In this document: in pieces, positions 47,558 through 58,900 of the stretch
How the letters are laid out: each line of letters opens with the position of its first letter
Numbering within the stretch: position 1 is the stretch's first letter
Assembly (NCBI GenBank): GCA_015178975.1
Contig: WHVD01000008.1
Location: forward strand, 372,001 to 436,000
Length of the DNA: 64,000 bases
Direction of reading: 5' to 3'
From: Hysterangium stoloniferum
Lineage: Eukaryota > Basidiomycota > Agaricomycetes > Hysterangiales > Hysterangiaceae
The notes under the pieces: generated by a model
Told to the model about the DNA's origin: nothing
Database searches by the model: none
What the model saw: the letters and a program-made list of their open reading frames with translations, nothing else
Position numbers and translations under genes: made by a program

Positions 47558-48530
47558 GATCTAAGCTAAAAGGGAGGAGGGGGGTCTAGTCAGGGTGGCC
47601 AATGATAGTACATAACTAAGTCAATCAGGGGGTTGATGATAGAGATTGTACTAGTCAGGATGTGTCCAACTCTATAAAACATAGTGGAGCTTGGCTTCAA
47701 CTTATGTGTTGCACCCTTGTACAACTGTTAGGGTGCTCCAGTATTTCAAACAGAGCAGATAGTACAATAGAGGAAGAGATCAACACTTAGCTCAATTGAC
47801 CAGAGAGCCAAATTACTGGTAAAGGGTTGCAGCTTGCTGAAGATACCTTCAAGGGTATTGGAATAGGAGTAATAGGACTGAGGACTAGAAGGGGGTAATC
47901 TAAGTCAATTTTTGAACTAAGGAAACTGTAGCATACATCAGAGAACTTTATACTACAGAGAGACAGATGATCAGAGGGCCAATCAGAGAAGTGAGAGTGA
48001 TGATAGGTCAGAAAGAAGTATTGAAGTTCTGCTAGCCTGGGGACCACAGTATGTATGAGGACTCTACAGTGGTACTAGAAGTAGCTTAAGTAGAGCAGTG
48101 AGATATAAACCAGTGATATAACCTGACTTTCAGATGAGGATCTACTCCTCATCTGAACTAACTATATACTAGATTACAGGGTCTGTGCATGGGTCTGTGC
48201 ATTCCAAAGAACACATACAGATCTAGGACACATAATCTATCTAATAATACTATCACAGAAGCTGTGAACCAGATGGATCCTAAACAGTCACAAGACAAGA
48301 TATGACATCATAACTAATTGTATGTTTTCATATTCTAACAAGAAATGGGGGAAGGAAATGGAGATGTAAACAAGACTAATACAATATAGCAAGTATACTG
48401 AAAAGGTGTGAGGTGGCAAATGAGATATATATGTGGAGCAGTGATGGGGGAGTGAGCAGAACAGAGATGGGATGAAAGGCTAAGGTGCTGGGATACAACA
48501 AAACAAGTGTTAGGGGCACTGCAGGCAATG
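47558..48530 (-). mobile_element. LTR family C copy, right end lost, with nested LTR E
   Basis: Begins ttaagatctaagct and follows the reverse complement of family C, with the core motif (cttggcttcaacttatgtgt) near 47,691. Similarity ends near 48,530, before the last ~130 bp of the family. A family E LTR (48,021-48,340) is inserted. Confidence 0.75.
48021..48340. mobile_element. Solo LTR, family E, second copy
   Basis: Matches 14,774-15,094 in the same orientation (catctgaactaactatatac; gtcacaagacaagatatgac). It ends CATATTCTAACA. Flanks agaag/agaaa differ by one base. Inserted in LTR C. Confidence 0.78.
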
Positions 48531-49836
48531 CTACCATGAGCAGACAGCTGAGATAGCTATTATAGACCAACTTGACATTAAAAAAATACCACTAAGTAAA
48601 TAGCTGAGCTTGGACTACTATACTAGCTAGCTAGAGTCTTTACAGATTTCCCAATTTCCTGATGCTGAACAGAGATTCAAAAATCAAGGGTGAAATCGAC
48701 GGAGATGGGCGACGGCGACTGGCATAACTTCCGGAACTATGCTAAACACCACCTGTCCTAACTAAACTTTGACATTAACGGATAGACTGGCTCTGTCGAG
48801 ATGCCAATCTGAGGTCGAGTCAGAGAGGCTTGAAGGGATAGAAGAATAGTAAACGACAGAGATAACTAGAACCTAGAGAGAAGTTGCAACAGAATGCAAG
48901 ACCTAAAAGCACCCATAGATGTGTGGTTTCTGTAGGAACAGCATGTGCGAAGAATCTAGTGAGAGGATATGACACCGTTCAGAAAACAGTTGCCAATTGC
49001 CAAAATAAAGCTTATATAATCAACTCTTTGATATTCAGATGAGTAAGCATCGCGAATGACATAACTTATTAATGCCTAAATTGGACTGTGGCTTTTAAAA
49101 GTTTCCCACAGCATTACTAATTAGGACTTGCACGCACATGATGATTGTTTAGTGTTGAGATTATTTGCGCAGTTCTAAATAATACTCTCAGTGAGTGATA
49201 AACCTTCACTAAGAGGCTACACGATCGGTCTCTATGCTAATATAGTATCCATAAGCGTAATGTAACTATACAGTTACCCTAAAGGTAGCTTACGTAATGC
49301 TAATATTTCAACATTTAGAGCTGGAGATTGTCCGATGCCTCTACGCACCGCTAGAAGTAGTCTGAATGTTGCTCAAACAATGCCCAAATTAAAGGAGTAG
49401 ACGTTAATCTAGGGGTATACCAAGTATGCGTATCTGGAGATATTGGCCCAGGTGAACACCGCTAGAGCGCTTGGCACAGGCGAATACCGGCTCTTGGCAC
49501 GGGCCAGTTCCCACGCGGGCACGCGCTCCACAATTAAGTGGCTATGTCATCCGGAGTACTACCCTTTCTTAAACCAATACGAACGCAGCCACATTCAGCG
49601 TGGACACAAAGCTTTGAATTCATATTGCAATTCCCTTGAGCGATCTCGGTGTGTCTCCATCAATTTGCGGAATGATTGACGACGGCAATATCAAGTGCAG
49701 TGCACAGACTCTTTGTACCTTACCAACCCTCCCTCCTCAACATATCCAAAACACCCCGAAGCCGCGAAAAAATCTGAAACCTCGGTAAACCTTGCCCCAG
49801 CCGCGCCGAGGGCATTATTAAATTGTTAGTCTTCAG
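48531..49836. other. Upstream region of gene B
   Basis: Presumed promoter of gene B. No paralogous sequence in the window. The frame at 49,443-49,679 has no domain. No clear TATA box. Confidence 0.4.
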
Positions 49837-52509
49837 ATGACTACGCCAGATCATAACACAGACCAGGGCATCAAAGTGCTCTCCGAGGGGAAATTTCCAA
49901 CCGTTGAGTACGCATTTTGAGCTATAGTATGATTTTCCGTTTAGTATTGAACTGTGATTTGCTTAGTATTGTAGCAATACACGGTCTGGATGGACATCGC
50001 GAACTGTCTTGGGCTGCCGAAAACGGGAGACTCTGGCTGCGCGATTTCCTGCCCAGCAAGCTCCCTCACGCCAGGATCGTTACTTACGGCTACAATACAG
50101 TTGAGAATCAATCCAACTCGATGGAAATTATTCATAGTCAAGGCCATAATTTCATCTCGCGCCTCGCCTTGTTTAGAGATGCTATGTCTACCAAGGTATG
50201 TTTAAACTCGTACACTTCTAATTTCCTTATTTATCCAAAGGATAGACCCGTCCTATCATTTTCCTCGCACACAGTTTAGGTGGAATTATTCTGAAATCTG
50301 TAAGTCTCTCTGACGCAACTCTATGGCAATTGGAGGTATTGGCTGACTGGCATACTTTCACTGAAGGCTCTAATACATGCCAGTCATTGTCACAAGTCGC
50401 ATCTTAGCCATCATAAACAAATAGTACAAGCAACGTATGGGGTAGTCTTCTTAGCAACCCCCCATCAAGGCACTGCAATTGCTGAGTTGGCCTCTCAACT
50501 GTTGAGAGTTTCATTGCCTCAAAAGAGTACAATGGTGTATTTGTTCAGGGATCTGGCGTCCAATGCCAGCATGTTCGAGATCATGTTGTCTGAGTACAAT
50601 GCCATCAGTGCTAACTTCGTGACAAAGTTCTTCTATGAGGTACACAAAACAACTCTAGTTGATGGTCAGACAGAGTTTGTCAGTACCTTTCCTCTTATAC
50701 ACCCCTTTTCTTCTTTAACTGAAAATGATTTAGCTTTTGCCTAAATTATCTGCTGTCATACCAGGTGCAGTAAATGTAGAGTCAATAGGGCTGCAGAAGA
50801 ACCACAATGGCATGGCTAAGTTTGCCTATAATGAGGATGATGATTTCATCACTTTAGCACGGGTTCTTCATAATATGGCATGCCTGGCTATTCAAATGAC
50901 ATACAGCACATATGTCAACCAGCTTGGATATGTAGGGGAGAAACCTATCCTAGACCTAAACAAATCGATACTGGGACGCCATGCAGTATCTCTGAATCGT
51001 TTACCCTCTTTGGCTGAAGAAGTAACGTTGCCACACCAATATCTTCCATCTCCCACGGATGATGACACAGTCGCAATCAAGGCTGTTCAGTCCAAAACTG
51101 CATCAATAAAACGGAGATTCCTCTCGATGTTTTCTTTGAGGCGGCATGCCACACATCCCCCGGGGGTCGACCTTCACGTGTCAGTATTGCCAATGCTGGA
51201 AGTGTATCCCAGGCAACTTTATTTTGATAAAACATCCCATTATAATGAATTAATTACACCACCCTATACTCCTATTTCTCGAGATAATAGCTCTTACTTC
51301 ATAGGTTCACCCTTTGGGCAAATAAAGAATGCCCAAATAGCTGGTGTCATAGGACCAAAAGTGGGTAATGGCCCCCATGTGGCATCTAGCTCTACACCAT
51401 CCCTGTTGGAGGTATTCTCGAAGCACAGCACAGATTGCCTTGACGGTCGTATTAATCATCGTAGTGAGCATGCTGTCACCGGTGGGGGGTATGCAGATAT
51501 ATGGACTGGGGAATTAGAGCAGCAGAAAGTTGCTCTCAAGACTATCAGAGGTTTCGGTAGTATGGGTGTACCCCTCCTAAGAGAGAAGCTATTAAAGGTA
51601 GATAATCATTGTAAGGTTCGAACTGGAGCGTTATTCACGATATTGAATAATATTAGCGGCTGTGGCGAGAGTATCTGGTGTGGTCTCAACTGAAGCATCC
51701 CAACATCCTCCAATGTCTGGGATTTTCATATGATACAACCCCAAGCTCACCATTTAAGTTGCCCGCCTTGGTATCACCGTGGATGTCCAATGGTACGGCG
51801 GTGTCATACATAAGGTCAAAGCCGGATGTAGACCGATTGTCATTGGTGTGTTTTTCCAAACACCCTGACCATCTTATACTTACCGGTACCTGTTATAGAT
51901 TATGGGGATTATTACAGGCCTAGTATTTTTACATGAGCGCGAGGTAGTTCATGGTGATATCCGTGCCGTATGTACAACTGTCATTTCAGTAGTACTATGA
52001 GACTAATTCACGTACAGGGTAACATACTAGTTTCAGCAGAAGGGATTCCTCATTTGACCGACTTCGGATTGTCCAGGATTCTGGATGGTACAGTTGGGGT
52101 GACTACATCCTCCAATGTAGCTGGTTCTCTGCGGTGGATGTCTCATGAATTGATCAATAACCAAAAGGCTGATAAAAAGAGTGATGTCTGGGCATTTGGA
52201 ATGACAGTGCTGGTACTTGAATTATCGAAATTCTATGTGGCTTTCACTCAAACAACGGTGTCCTCTGATGATACTTTATAGGAGATACTTACTGGAGAAC
52301 AACCATACGCTGAAATTAAACTCGATCCAGCCGTTTTAATGTTGATCATCAAAGGCATTTTCCCTTCCCGCCCCAAAGCATCGTTCGCGCCTGCTTTGAC
52401 GGATGAGATGTGGAAGATCTGCTGCCTATGCTGGAGGCTAGATCCAAAAAAGCGGCCTCACATCCATGAAATACATAAAAAGTCAAAACACATTTTTGAG
52501 AAATACTAG
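49837..52509 (+). CDS. Gene B: alpha/beta-hydrolase + protein kinase fusion (736 aa, 9 exons)
   Basis: Intact by eye. Exons: 49837-49907, 49967-50195, 50246-50299, 50367-50678, 50734-51597, 51657-51845, 51899-51967, 52018-52212, 52282-52509. Introns are 50-69 nt GT..AG; lengths sum to 2211 nt in phase. The N-terminal module is shared with genes A and C: DIVAIHGLDGHRE, elbow FLAHSLGG with Ser ~110, ATPHQG. A ~200-residue linker follows. Residues ~465-730 are a protein kinase: glycine loop TGGGYADIW, VALK with Lys ~491, HGDIRAGNIL with catalytic Asp ~593, LTDFGLSR with Asp ~611, SDVWAFGMTVLEILTGEQPY. All key residues are present. The HGD form is common in the large fungal tyrosine-kinase-like group. 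No NACHT, repeat, signal peptide or membrane segment is seen. The role is inferred as a signalling or defence-type protein by analogy with NLR modules; substrates are unknown. Confidence 0.92.
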
Positions 52510-53079
52510 TTACTTCACCTCTTTGAATAGATGGTGGCTTGAGGCGAGTGAAATTCCCTTCATTGTAGTAGCCTTTGTCGTGAGCTTTTCGAAATCTCAA
52601 CCCTTTCCCCTTATCTCTATAGTTGTATTTGTTCCCAATTGCGGCGTAGGAAACAGAATTATCTTGGGGTAGAATAGTCCCTTTATTAACTATGTTCTTA
52701 AACAATATAACTCAGTCTTGTATATGCTATAATGGACTCATATCTTAAGCTAACCAATGTGATATCAGTAAAATTGCAGGGAAATCACTACAGGGTTCTG
52801 ACTCACCACAGTCTTGTATATGCTATAACAGACTGGTAATACAGCTACGTGACGAATTATCAGACATAGTTCAGAACCTGAGATAATTTCCTGATTGTTT
52901 ATTGTCTTGCTTTTCACTTAAATTAGAACTTCTGTCTTGTTATGTCCCATGTTTGCCTTGTTGTATGTTTGGATTAGTACTACAGTAACTTCTAAACTTA
53001 TATAGATTAGGCAGCTCTGTATTTACAATATAATCCACTTCAGCCCATCTACTATTTGTCTCCCAGCTTCTACTAATCC
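52510..53079. other. Spacer with a short duplicated block
   Basis: Downstream of gene B. The block cagtcttgtatatgctata occurs at ~52,712 and ~52,809, 97 bp apart, with weaker similarity between, suggesting a decayed local duplication. No gene recognised. Confidence 0.5.
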
Positions 53080-53647
53080 TGTTAAGATCTAAGCTGGGAA
53101 GAGGGGGAATACTCTAGTTGGAGGGCTGATGATGGGAATGAGTTAATTGGGGGGCCAACAATAGAGATTGTACTAGTTGGGAGGTGTGACTCAATAACTG
53201 TAGTGGAGCTTGGCTTCAACTTATGTGTTGTGCCCTCACACAAACTGTCAGGGTGCTCCAGTATTTCAAATTACTAAGAGTTGAGATATAGAGGGTTGCA
53301 GCTTGCTAAAGACCACTCTTGAGGAGTATAGTGGTGAGGGAAAAAGGTGAAAAACTAAGAGAGGCTAATCTAAGTTGATATTTTAACTGAAGAACTGTAG
53401 TGTACATGAAAAGAGCTTTATACTACATCAAGACAGGTGATCAGAAGGCTGATCAAAGAAGTGAAGTGCAAGACAAATCACAGGGAAGTGATGATGAGGT
53501 GGGGAGATATAGAAAGTAATGTATGAAACAATACTGGGTAGCAAATAAGAGTATACATAGAGATGGAAATGGAGGAACAGGTGGAGCAGAGATGGAACAG
53601 GGTGGGAATATACTATAAACAAGTATTGGGGGTGCTGTGAGGGGTAA

Positions 53648-54408
53648 TGTTAGTGCATACACGGAGGATTTCCGGAGAAACCTGTGGGAAATCTGGTAGG
53701 ACTTGGCTTCAGCTTATTGGCTGTGCCCTCATGAGATTGTGTTGTCCAATTTTAAACAGGTGGACGGGAAACCCGGGGAGTCCAGGCAGAGTTCATGGGT
53801 TGAGGGGTTGTAGGTCGGAGGTCATGGGTTGAGAGGTTGGGGAGTCGAGATAAATAAGTCGGAGGTTAAGAGATAGATGCATTGGAGCCTGTGGGCTCCA
53901 ACTAGCGAGAGCAGTGTAATTCAGAGAGGAGTTTAGAGCAGAAAATGTACTAGATTACTGGGGAGAATCTAAGCTGATTTTCTGACTGGATTGTATGTAC
54001 AACATCTGCCAGACTATATAGACTGTGGAATGAATAACATACCAAATCCAGTAATAATGAAACAAAACTAGCAAAACATAAAATGGGATAAGTAAACACC
54101 AAATTTGGTGTTAGGAACAGGATGGAACAGAGCAGAGTCTGAATTGTGACAAATCATAAACCATAACAGGAAATGGAGCGGGAGCAGAGTCTGAATCGTG
54201 ACAGGTCATTTGACTAAAATGGGAATGGGGCTCAGTTAGAGGAATGACAGGTTTTCCAAGTGGGGTCTGGTGACTGATGCGTGGGACGAGGTCGGACATA
54301 GACAGGGACGGAGTTCAGTGGGTATTCCAGTGACTGATACACAATGTAATGAAGTCAAATGTGGACAAGTCTGACATATGGAGTCCAGTGGGAATTCCAG
54401 TCATAACA
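53648..54408 (-). mobile_element. Solo LTR, family B, 761 bp
   Basis: Perfect ggtaa duplication at 53,643-53,647 and 54,409-54,413. Ends TGTTAGTGCATAC and CCAGTCATAACA. Core motif near 53,701. Matches 7845-8652. Confidence 0.93.
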
Positions 54409-54450
54409 GGTAATGATATGGGTGGAAGCTCCAATAATGAGATGACAAAG

Positions 54451-54924
54451 TGTGAAGAGTGGTGGAAGTTCTGACCGTTCTATATATGAAGAAATGAGTA
54501 GAAAGGAAGAATATTGACCTATTTGGTGCAATATAAGAGAAAGTGAGAGAAAGAGCACGAGATGATGAAGGAGTCAATGAGTGCGATGGTTCGAGTGGAG
54601 GCCTCGACTGTTATAGTTCGAGGCCAGAAGTGTTCAGTAGTTCAGATAATGCTACCTATATGGTAGCTGACACATTACCCTGATCACCGCTCGTAGTAGA
54701 CCTAGTTTATGTCTTACGAGTGGTGGTTCTTGGGTTAAAGTGTGTCTGAGTTCTAATTGGTGCTGAGTACACCCACAAGTATACACAATGCTTCGAACTA
54801 ATGAAATATGCAATATTCGAAGAATATGAAAGATAGAAAAATATGAATAGAATATGTAAAATATAAATAAAATAAAAGGAGTGTTTTACCACAATGAAAC
54901 TGTGGTAAAAGCATACTCCTCACA
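54451..54924 (+). mobile_element. Solo LTR, family G, 474 bp
   Basis: Perfect caaag duplication at 54,446-54,450 and 54,925-54,929. Starts TGTGAAGAG and ends ACTCCTCACA. Partner of the copy at 18,591-19,872. Confidence 0.9.
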
Positions 54925-54981
54925 CAAAGGTTGTCTAGTAAGAAACAAGTTGCAGGGATCCAAAATGATGGGATCCTAACA

Positions 54982-55144
54982 AATCCAACTAATAATGTTT
55001 TGGAACAGTTTTTGGTTCTGAAAGAAAAATGCAAGTCCCTACTCATTTGAAATAAAGGACAACTGCATGGTTTTCAGGGGCACAGCAAATAAGCTAAACC
55101 CCAAGTTCTACCTGTTATTGGAAAAACCTGACATAGATCAAATT
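54982..55144. other. Short spacer with a degenerate core motif
   Basis: Near 55,076 (gcacagcaaataagctaaac) a weak version of the LTR core motif suggests an old LTR scrap. Nothing else recognised. Confidence 0.35.
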
Positions 55145-55450
55145 TTCTCAACAAATATTGAATACAAAATTGCCTCTTTCAATGAAGTATTAATTCATCC
55201 TGCAGATGAAGTGAGAGGCTAGCTAGGACACAGAGGGCTCATGAATTGATATATCAAGTATAATCTCGAAGGGTTACAATAATGAGTAGGAAATAGATGA
55301 CAATTAGTAATACACTGAATAAGAAATGGCCTGTGGTACAAATTTTCTGACTGCCTTCCTTTGCTCCTTTTGTTGTGCCTTTATGCTTTTGTCAAAGGAT
55401 AGTCAAGTCAAAGAGTCAAAAGGTTGTTGGGAGTTTTGTTGGAACTGGTC
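55145..55450 (-). repeat. Repeat R1, minus copy
   Basis: Reverse complement of the 27,200-27,560 part of R1 (gaagtattaattcatcctgc; ctgccttcctttgctcc; aggatagtcaagtcaaagag), with many substitutions. Confidence 0.7.
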
Positions 55451-55965
55451 TTGTAACAGTTGTGACAACACCAGCACCCAATAGATCCAATTAAGTGTAG
55501 ACTGCTGGACCTTAACAGGACCACAGCACCATTGTGCCACCATCACCTTTATAGTAAAAGAGCTTGGTGGGTCCATGGGCATTTTTAGATGCCATTAAGG
55601 TACTGTTTTTAGCACCATCTTAATAAGCACCTTTCCCACACTGGTGCATTTGTGCCATTGTGGAAGCATTTTTGAAATTGTGGGATCAAATCATTGCAAG
55701 GCAGGAGCATTTTTGCCAGCATCAGAGCATTCCACTTTTCCCCATACTCAAAGGAAATCTAGAAGCCTACTAAGTCTAAGGTACCAAACATTGAAGGGTT
55801 TTTTGAGGCACTGTATTTCTGAGGATTAACCAATGACATGTAAGATGGGGCTTCAGCTTAGTGTTGTGCTCTCACAAATTGTTCAGTTGTTAACATATTC
55901 TCAGGTCCAACCATAGTCTGGAGGCTATAGATTAAGTCAATGTTAAAAGTGTAGAAAATGAATGG
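55451..55965. other. Spacer, repeat-like
   Basis: No gene recognised. gggcttcagcttagtgttgt near 55,848 is another weak form of the LTR core motif, so part of this stretch is probably old LTR. Confidence 0.4.
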
Positions 55966-56045
55966 CCAGACTGTGAATTGAACCCAGGGCTTGTGCATAT
56001 TGTATATAGCAAGGATGTTACCAATTACACCTCCTGACCCTGGGG
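55966..56045 (-). ncRNA. tRNA-like sequence (SINE or tRNA relic)
   Basis: On the minus strand: an A-box-like gtgtaattggtaacat, then a B box GGTTCAATTC within ctgggttcaattcacag, a T-arm-like hairpin. Outer segments ggtcagg and tctggcc can partly pair. The anticodon arm does not close with a normal 7-base loop. It is therefore read as a tRNA-derived SINE or a tRNA pseudogene rather than a working tRNA. Confidence 0.45.
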
Positions 56046-56184
56046 AAACGTACTAGCATTACATGATCTAACAGTTAAGAGGTTTCAGTCAAGTATCTGA
56101 GGCTAAAAAAGGTCTTGATAGGGGAGATGGAAGGTTAGAGTTGTCTTCTAGTGCACCATCCAAAATGAATCTGGCTAATGAGGA
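56046..56184. other. Short spacer
   Basis: No feature recognised. Confidence 0.4.
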
Positions 56185-57400
56185 TTCAATCAAAAGAGGG
56201 TTATGGAGGATAACCCAAAACTTTTAAAAGTTATTTATCCACTAAAGTATATATATTTATATTGTTTGTTGTAAAATTAATATTTAATCAAATTCAGTCT
56301 ATCAGATGACATTCTGGAGAATAAGGAAATATTAATATTAATCTTGTATCTGACAAAGTTAGTCAAACAAACATATATAGATTATCCTTTTGGGGATAAA
56401 TTCCACAATATGGATTGGTTGGCCAGATAGTTCTGGTTAACTTTCTAAACCAAATAAATTTAAATTATACAAACTACATTTGAAAGTTTGCATAATATAC
56501 TAGAGAATGCATCTCATCCCAAAGATTAAGTCATAACCCAAATAATTTTGGTTAACCATGACATTTGTGCATATTTTAAAAGAGTATACAAGTTTTAAAG
56601 ATGAAATTTTGAGGTAATGAAATATAAACTCCTAAAACATATAGTCATAGCCAAAGGAAATACATAGTTGTTAAGAACAGAAAACTGACTGATGTCAGTA
56701 GACCGACAGGGACTGAGTGGAAGGACTTGGCTTCAGCTTATATGCTGCACCCTCGCAAATTGCTGTCAGGTGTCCTTAAACTTCAGGCAGACAAAAAACT
56801 AATCCTGTTGAATAATTCTCTCAGTAAGTCACTGATCAGAAGCCAAAGGATAAGACGGGTTGGGTCGAAGATCAGTAACCGAGGGTGAGCGAGCACAAGC
56901 TGAGGTGGAGAGTGGAATACTTAGAGTGAGACTATGAGAGTTGTTTAGGAGTGTTCTGAGTCGATATTCTGATTGTCCTGATACTACAATACATGAGCGG
57001 CTTATATATGGGAATCCAGCACTTATCTGAACGAGAACAGAACAAAGGAAAGTACTAATGGAGAAGGCAGAACTACATATAGTGACACGAAAATGGAGAG
57101 TGATAGATGGAACATTACAAATCTGGACATAGACTACTATGGGGGCAGAAAAGGCATAAACTGGTTGTATAGGATAAGGGGCAGATGGAAATACCAATCG
57201 GGAACAATAAAGGTGCTTAATGGGGTTAGTTGGGGTACCAACAGGTTTGCAAGTGATTGGAGTTTTTGCATGAAGTCCAATCAGGTCTGACGGTGTGCTG
57301 AGCACATGGGTCATAACAATAGTCTCACTTAAAATATGAGGACTTTTCCATAAAATTTTGTATATTTAATGAAGTGTGACTATCCTCCTATATATGTATT
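56185..57400 (-). mobile_element. LTR piece related to 23,621-24,260, split by a solo LTR
   Basis: Segments 56,185-56,663 and 57,319-57,400 are the reverse complement of about 23,630-24,260 (gggataaattccacaatatgg; caagttttaaagatgaaatt; gtgactatcctcctatatat). The gap is the solo LTR at 56,669-57,318. The part corresponding to the 3' 400 bp of the LTR is missing. Confidence 0.8.
56669..57318 (-). mobile_element. Solo LTR, 650 bp
   Basis: Perfect atagt duplication at 56,664-56,668 and 57,319-57,323. Starts TGTTAAGAACAG, ends GGGTCATAACA. Core motif near 56,730. Related to but distinct from families A and B. Confidence 0.92.
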
Positions 57401-58170
57401 TCTAATCCATCATGGTCAGGATATTCTCCCAACCAGTAGTCTCCCCCAGGGCAGAAGAACCACCCTCCAAAGCAGTTTTTTCCTCTCATTGATGACTCTT
57501 CCAGATATTTTATGCAGAACATCTACAATGTGTTTGAGTAATACAATGAGACGATACATATAGCAAGCAGGATCCAAAAAAAATGTAGGGCTTCAAAAAT
57601 ACATAATATGCTTACACCAGCATTTGTAATATATGCACTTAGTTTTTGACACTCCCACTTGAGTGTGACCTGAGTCCCTGTCCACAAATGTCTTGTGCTT
57701 GTCATAAGAGGGGGGGGGGTGGGTATGTCTGCTACTACATATGAAGGCCATTTGGGTATGAAATTGTGGATCTTTTAACAAGATTATTGCTGCTTAATTG
57801 TCACATAGGATTTCAGTGGATAATTTCTGTCTGTGGCCTATTTCCTTGAAGAAGCTATGCAAGTAGGTTTGTCTCTTGGTGCTCCATCTGATTGTCCCTC
57901 TATTACTAATGAAGGTGAAGCCTGATGTGGAGTGAAATGTTTCCAAGTTGCACCAATCTGCATCTGAGTATCTGTGAAAATTTATCGTCATGCCCACATC
58001 CAGTCCATCACATCTTAAAACCATTTCTGCCTTCAAATAATGGAGCACTCCTCCCAATGGCACTTCTTGGGGTTTGAACTGTAATGTCCAAGCACTCCCA
58101 CTGTTGCTGCCAACAACAGGTCATCAACATATACAACAAGAAAACAAATGAGCTTGTTTTCTCAGTACAC
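57401..58170 (-). mobile_element. Ty1/copia pol relic, RT end and RNase H (fossil)
   Basis: Minus-strand motifs: YVDDLLLAA near 58,120 (RT), YSDADWCNLETFHSTSGFTF near 57,930 and an EILCDN motif near 57,800 (RNase H). A decayed 3' part runs to ~57,530. These are characteristic of the C-terminal pol of Ty1/copia. Broken; no LTRs recognised. Confidence 0.8.
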
Positions 58171-58900
58171 ATAAAGACCTGTATTTATCTTTTGAATTAA
58201 ATATAAATACCAAAGTGTCAAAAAAATTGAGTTATTTGTAGTTACAATGGACAGTACATATGTGGATGGTTCAGTATGGTATAGGCTGTATACAACTTTG
58301 ATGCTTCACACAATGAGACAGACAGTATAGTTGGCTGTCGGGAAGACATGCAGGACTTGTTACAGTAAATATTGCCTGGGTGTGAAAGAGCGGAACTCTG
58401 CTAACTTTTAGTGTTAAGGCAGAGGGTGAGCGGAGAGGCAAATACAGGGGGTAGAGGTGAAGGTGGAGACTCTGGATGCGAAGGCGGAGACAAGGGAAAT
58501 ACACAAATGATGGGACACAGAAGTAGAGGTCAGGAAAGGCCCACTTCTGTAAGTAAATTTTGGTATTGGATTGATATTGGTGTTTTACCTGAACCGATCC
58601 AGCCCCAAAGCCCCAGCTTTGGCCTGGCTTGTCGGAGTTCCGGTCCACTCAAATCGTGCCAGCTCGGGCCCCGGCTTTTAGCATGATAAATACATGAATA
58701 CATAAATGCATAAATAAAACTTTATTCTTGTGATATCTAATCTCTGAGTCATTTTCTTTGTGAATTCAACATTCATCCTAACCTTCATCTGCATCAATCA
58801 AAAATTCCGAAGTTCCTGGGTTTGATTTTCCATTTTAATGTAATAGATCAATAATTAAATTTAAATCAATTCTCAATAAACTGGGATAATCCTAAAGATA
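58171..58900. other. Spacer, no gene recognised
   Basis: A purine-rich stretch at 58,420-58,500 and a GC-richer stretch at 58,580-58,680 stand out. Overlapping frames on the two strands shadow one another and show no domain. Confidence 0.35.

Larger units (their letters stand above)
53080..54981 (-). mobile_element. Solo LTR, family C, carrying two further solo LTRs
   Basis: Perfect aatcc duplication at 53,075-53,079 and 54,982-54,986. Ends tgttaagatct and gggatcctaaca. Core motif near 53,209. Its own sequence is seen at 53,080-53,647, 54,409-54,450 and 54,925-54,981; the two gaps are LTR B and LTR G. Confidence 0.92.

Noticed and set aside
50196-50299. Apparent frame break at the Ser nucleophile of gene B
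   Set aside because: Using the acceptor at 50,245 instead of the one five bases upstream gives TRPIIFLAHSLGG in frame, with a 54-nt exon as in A and C.
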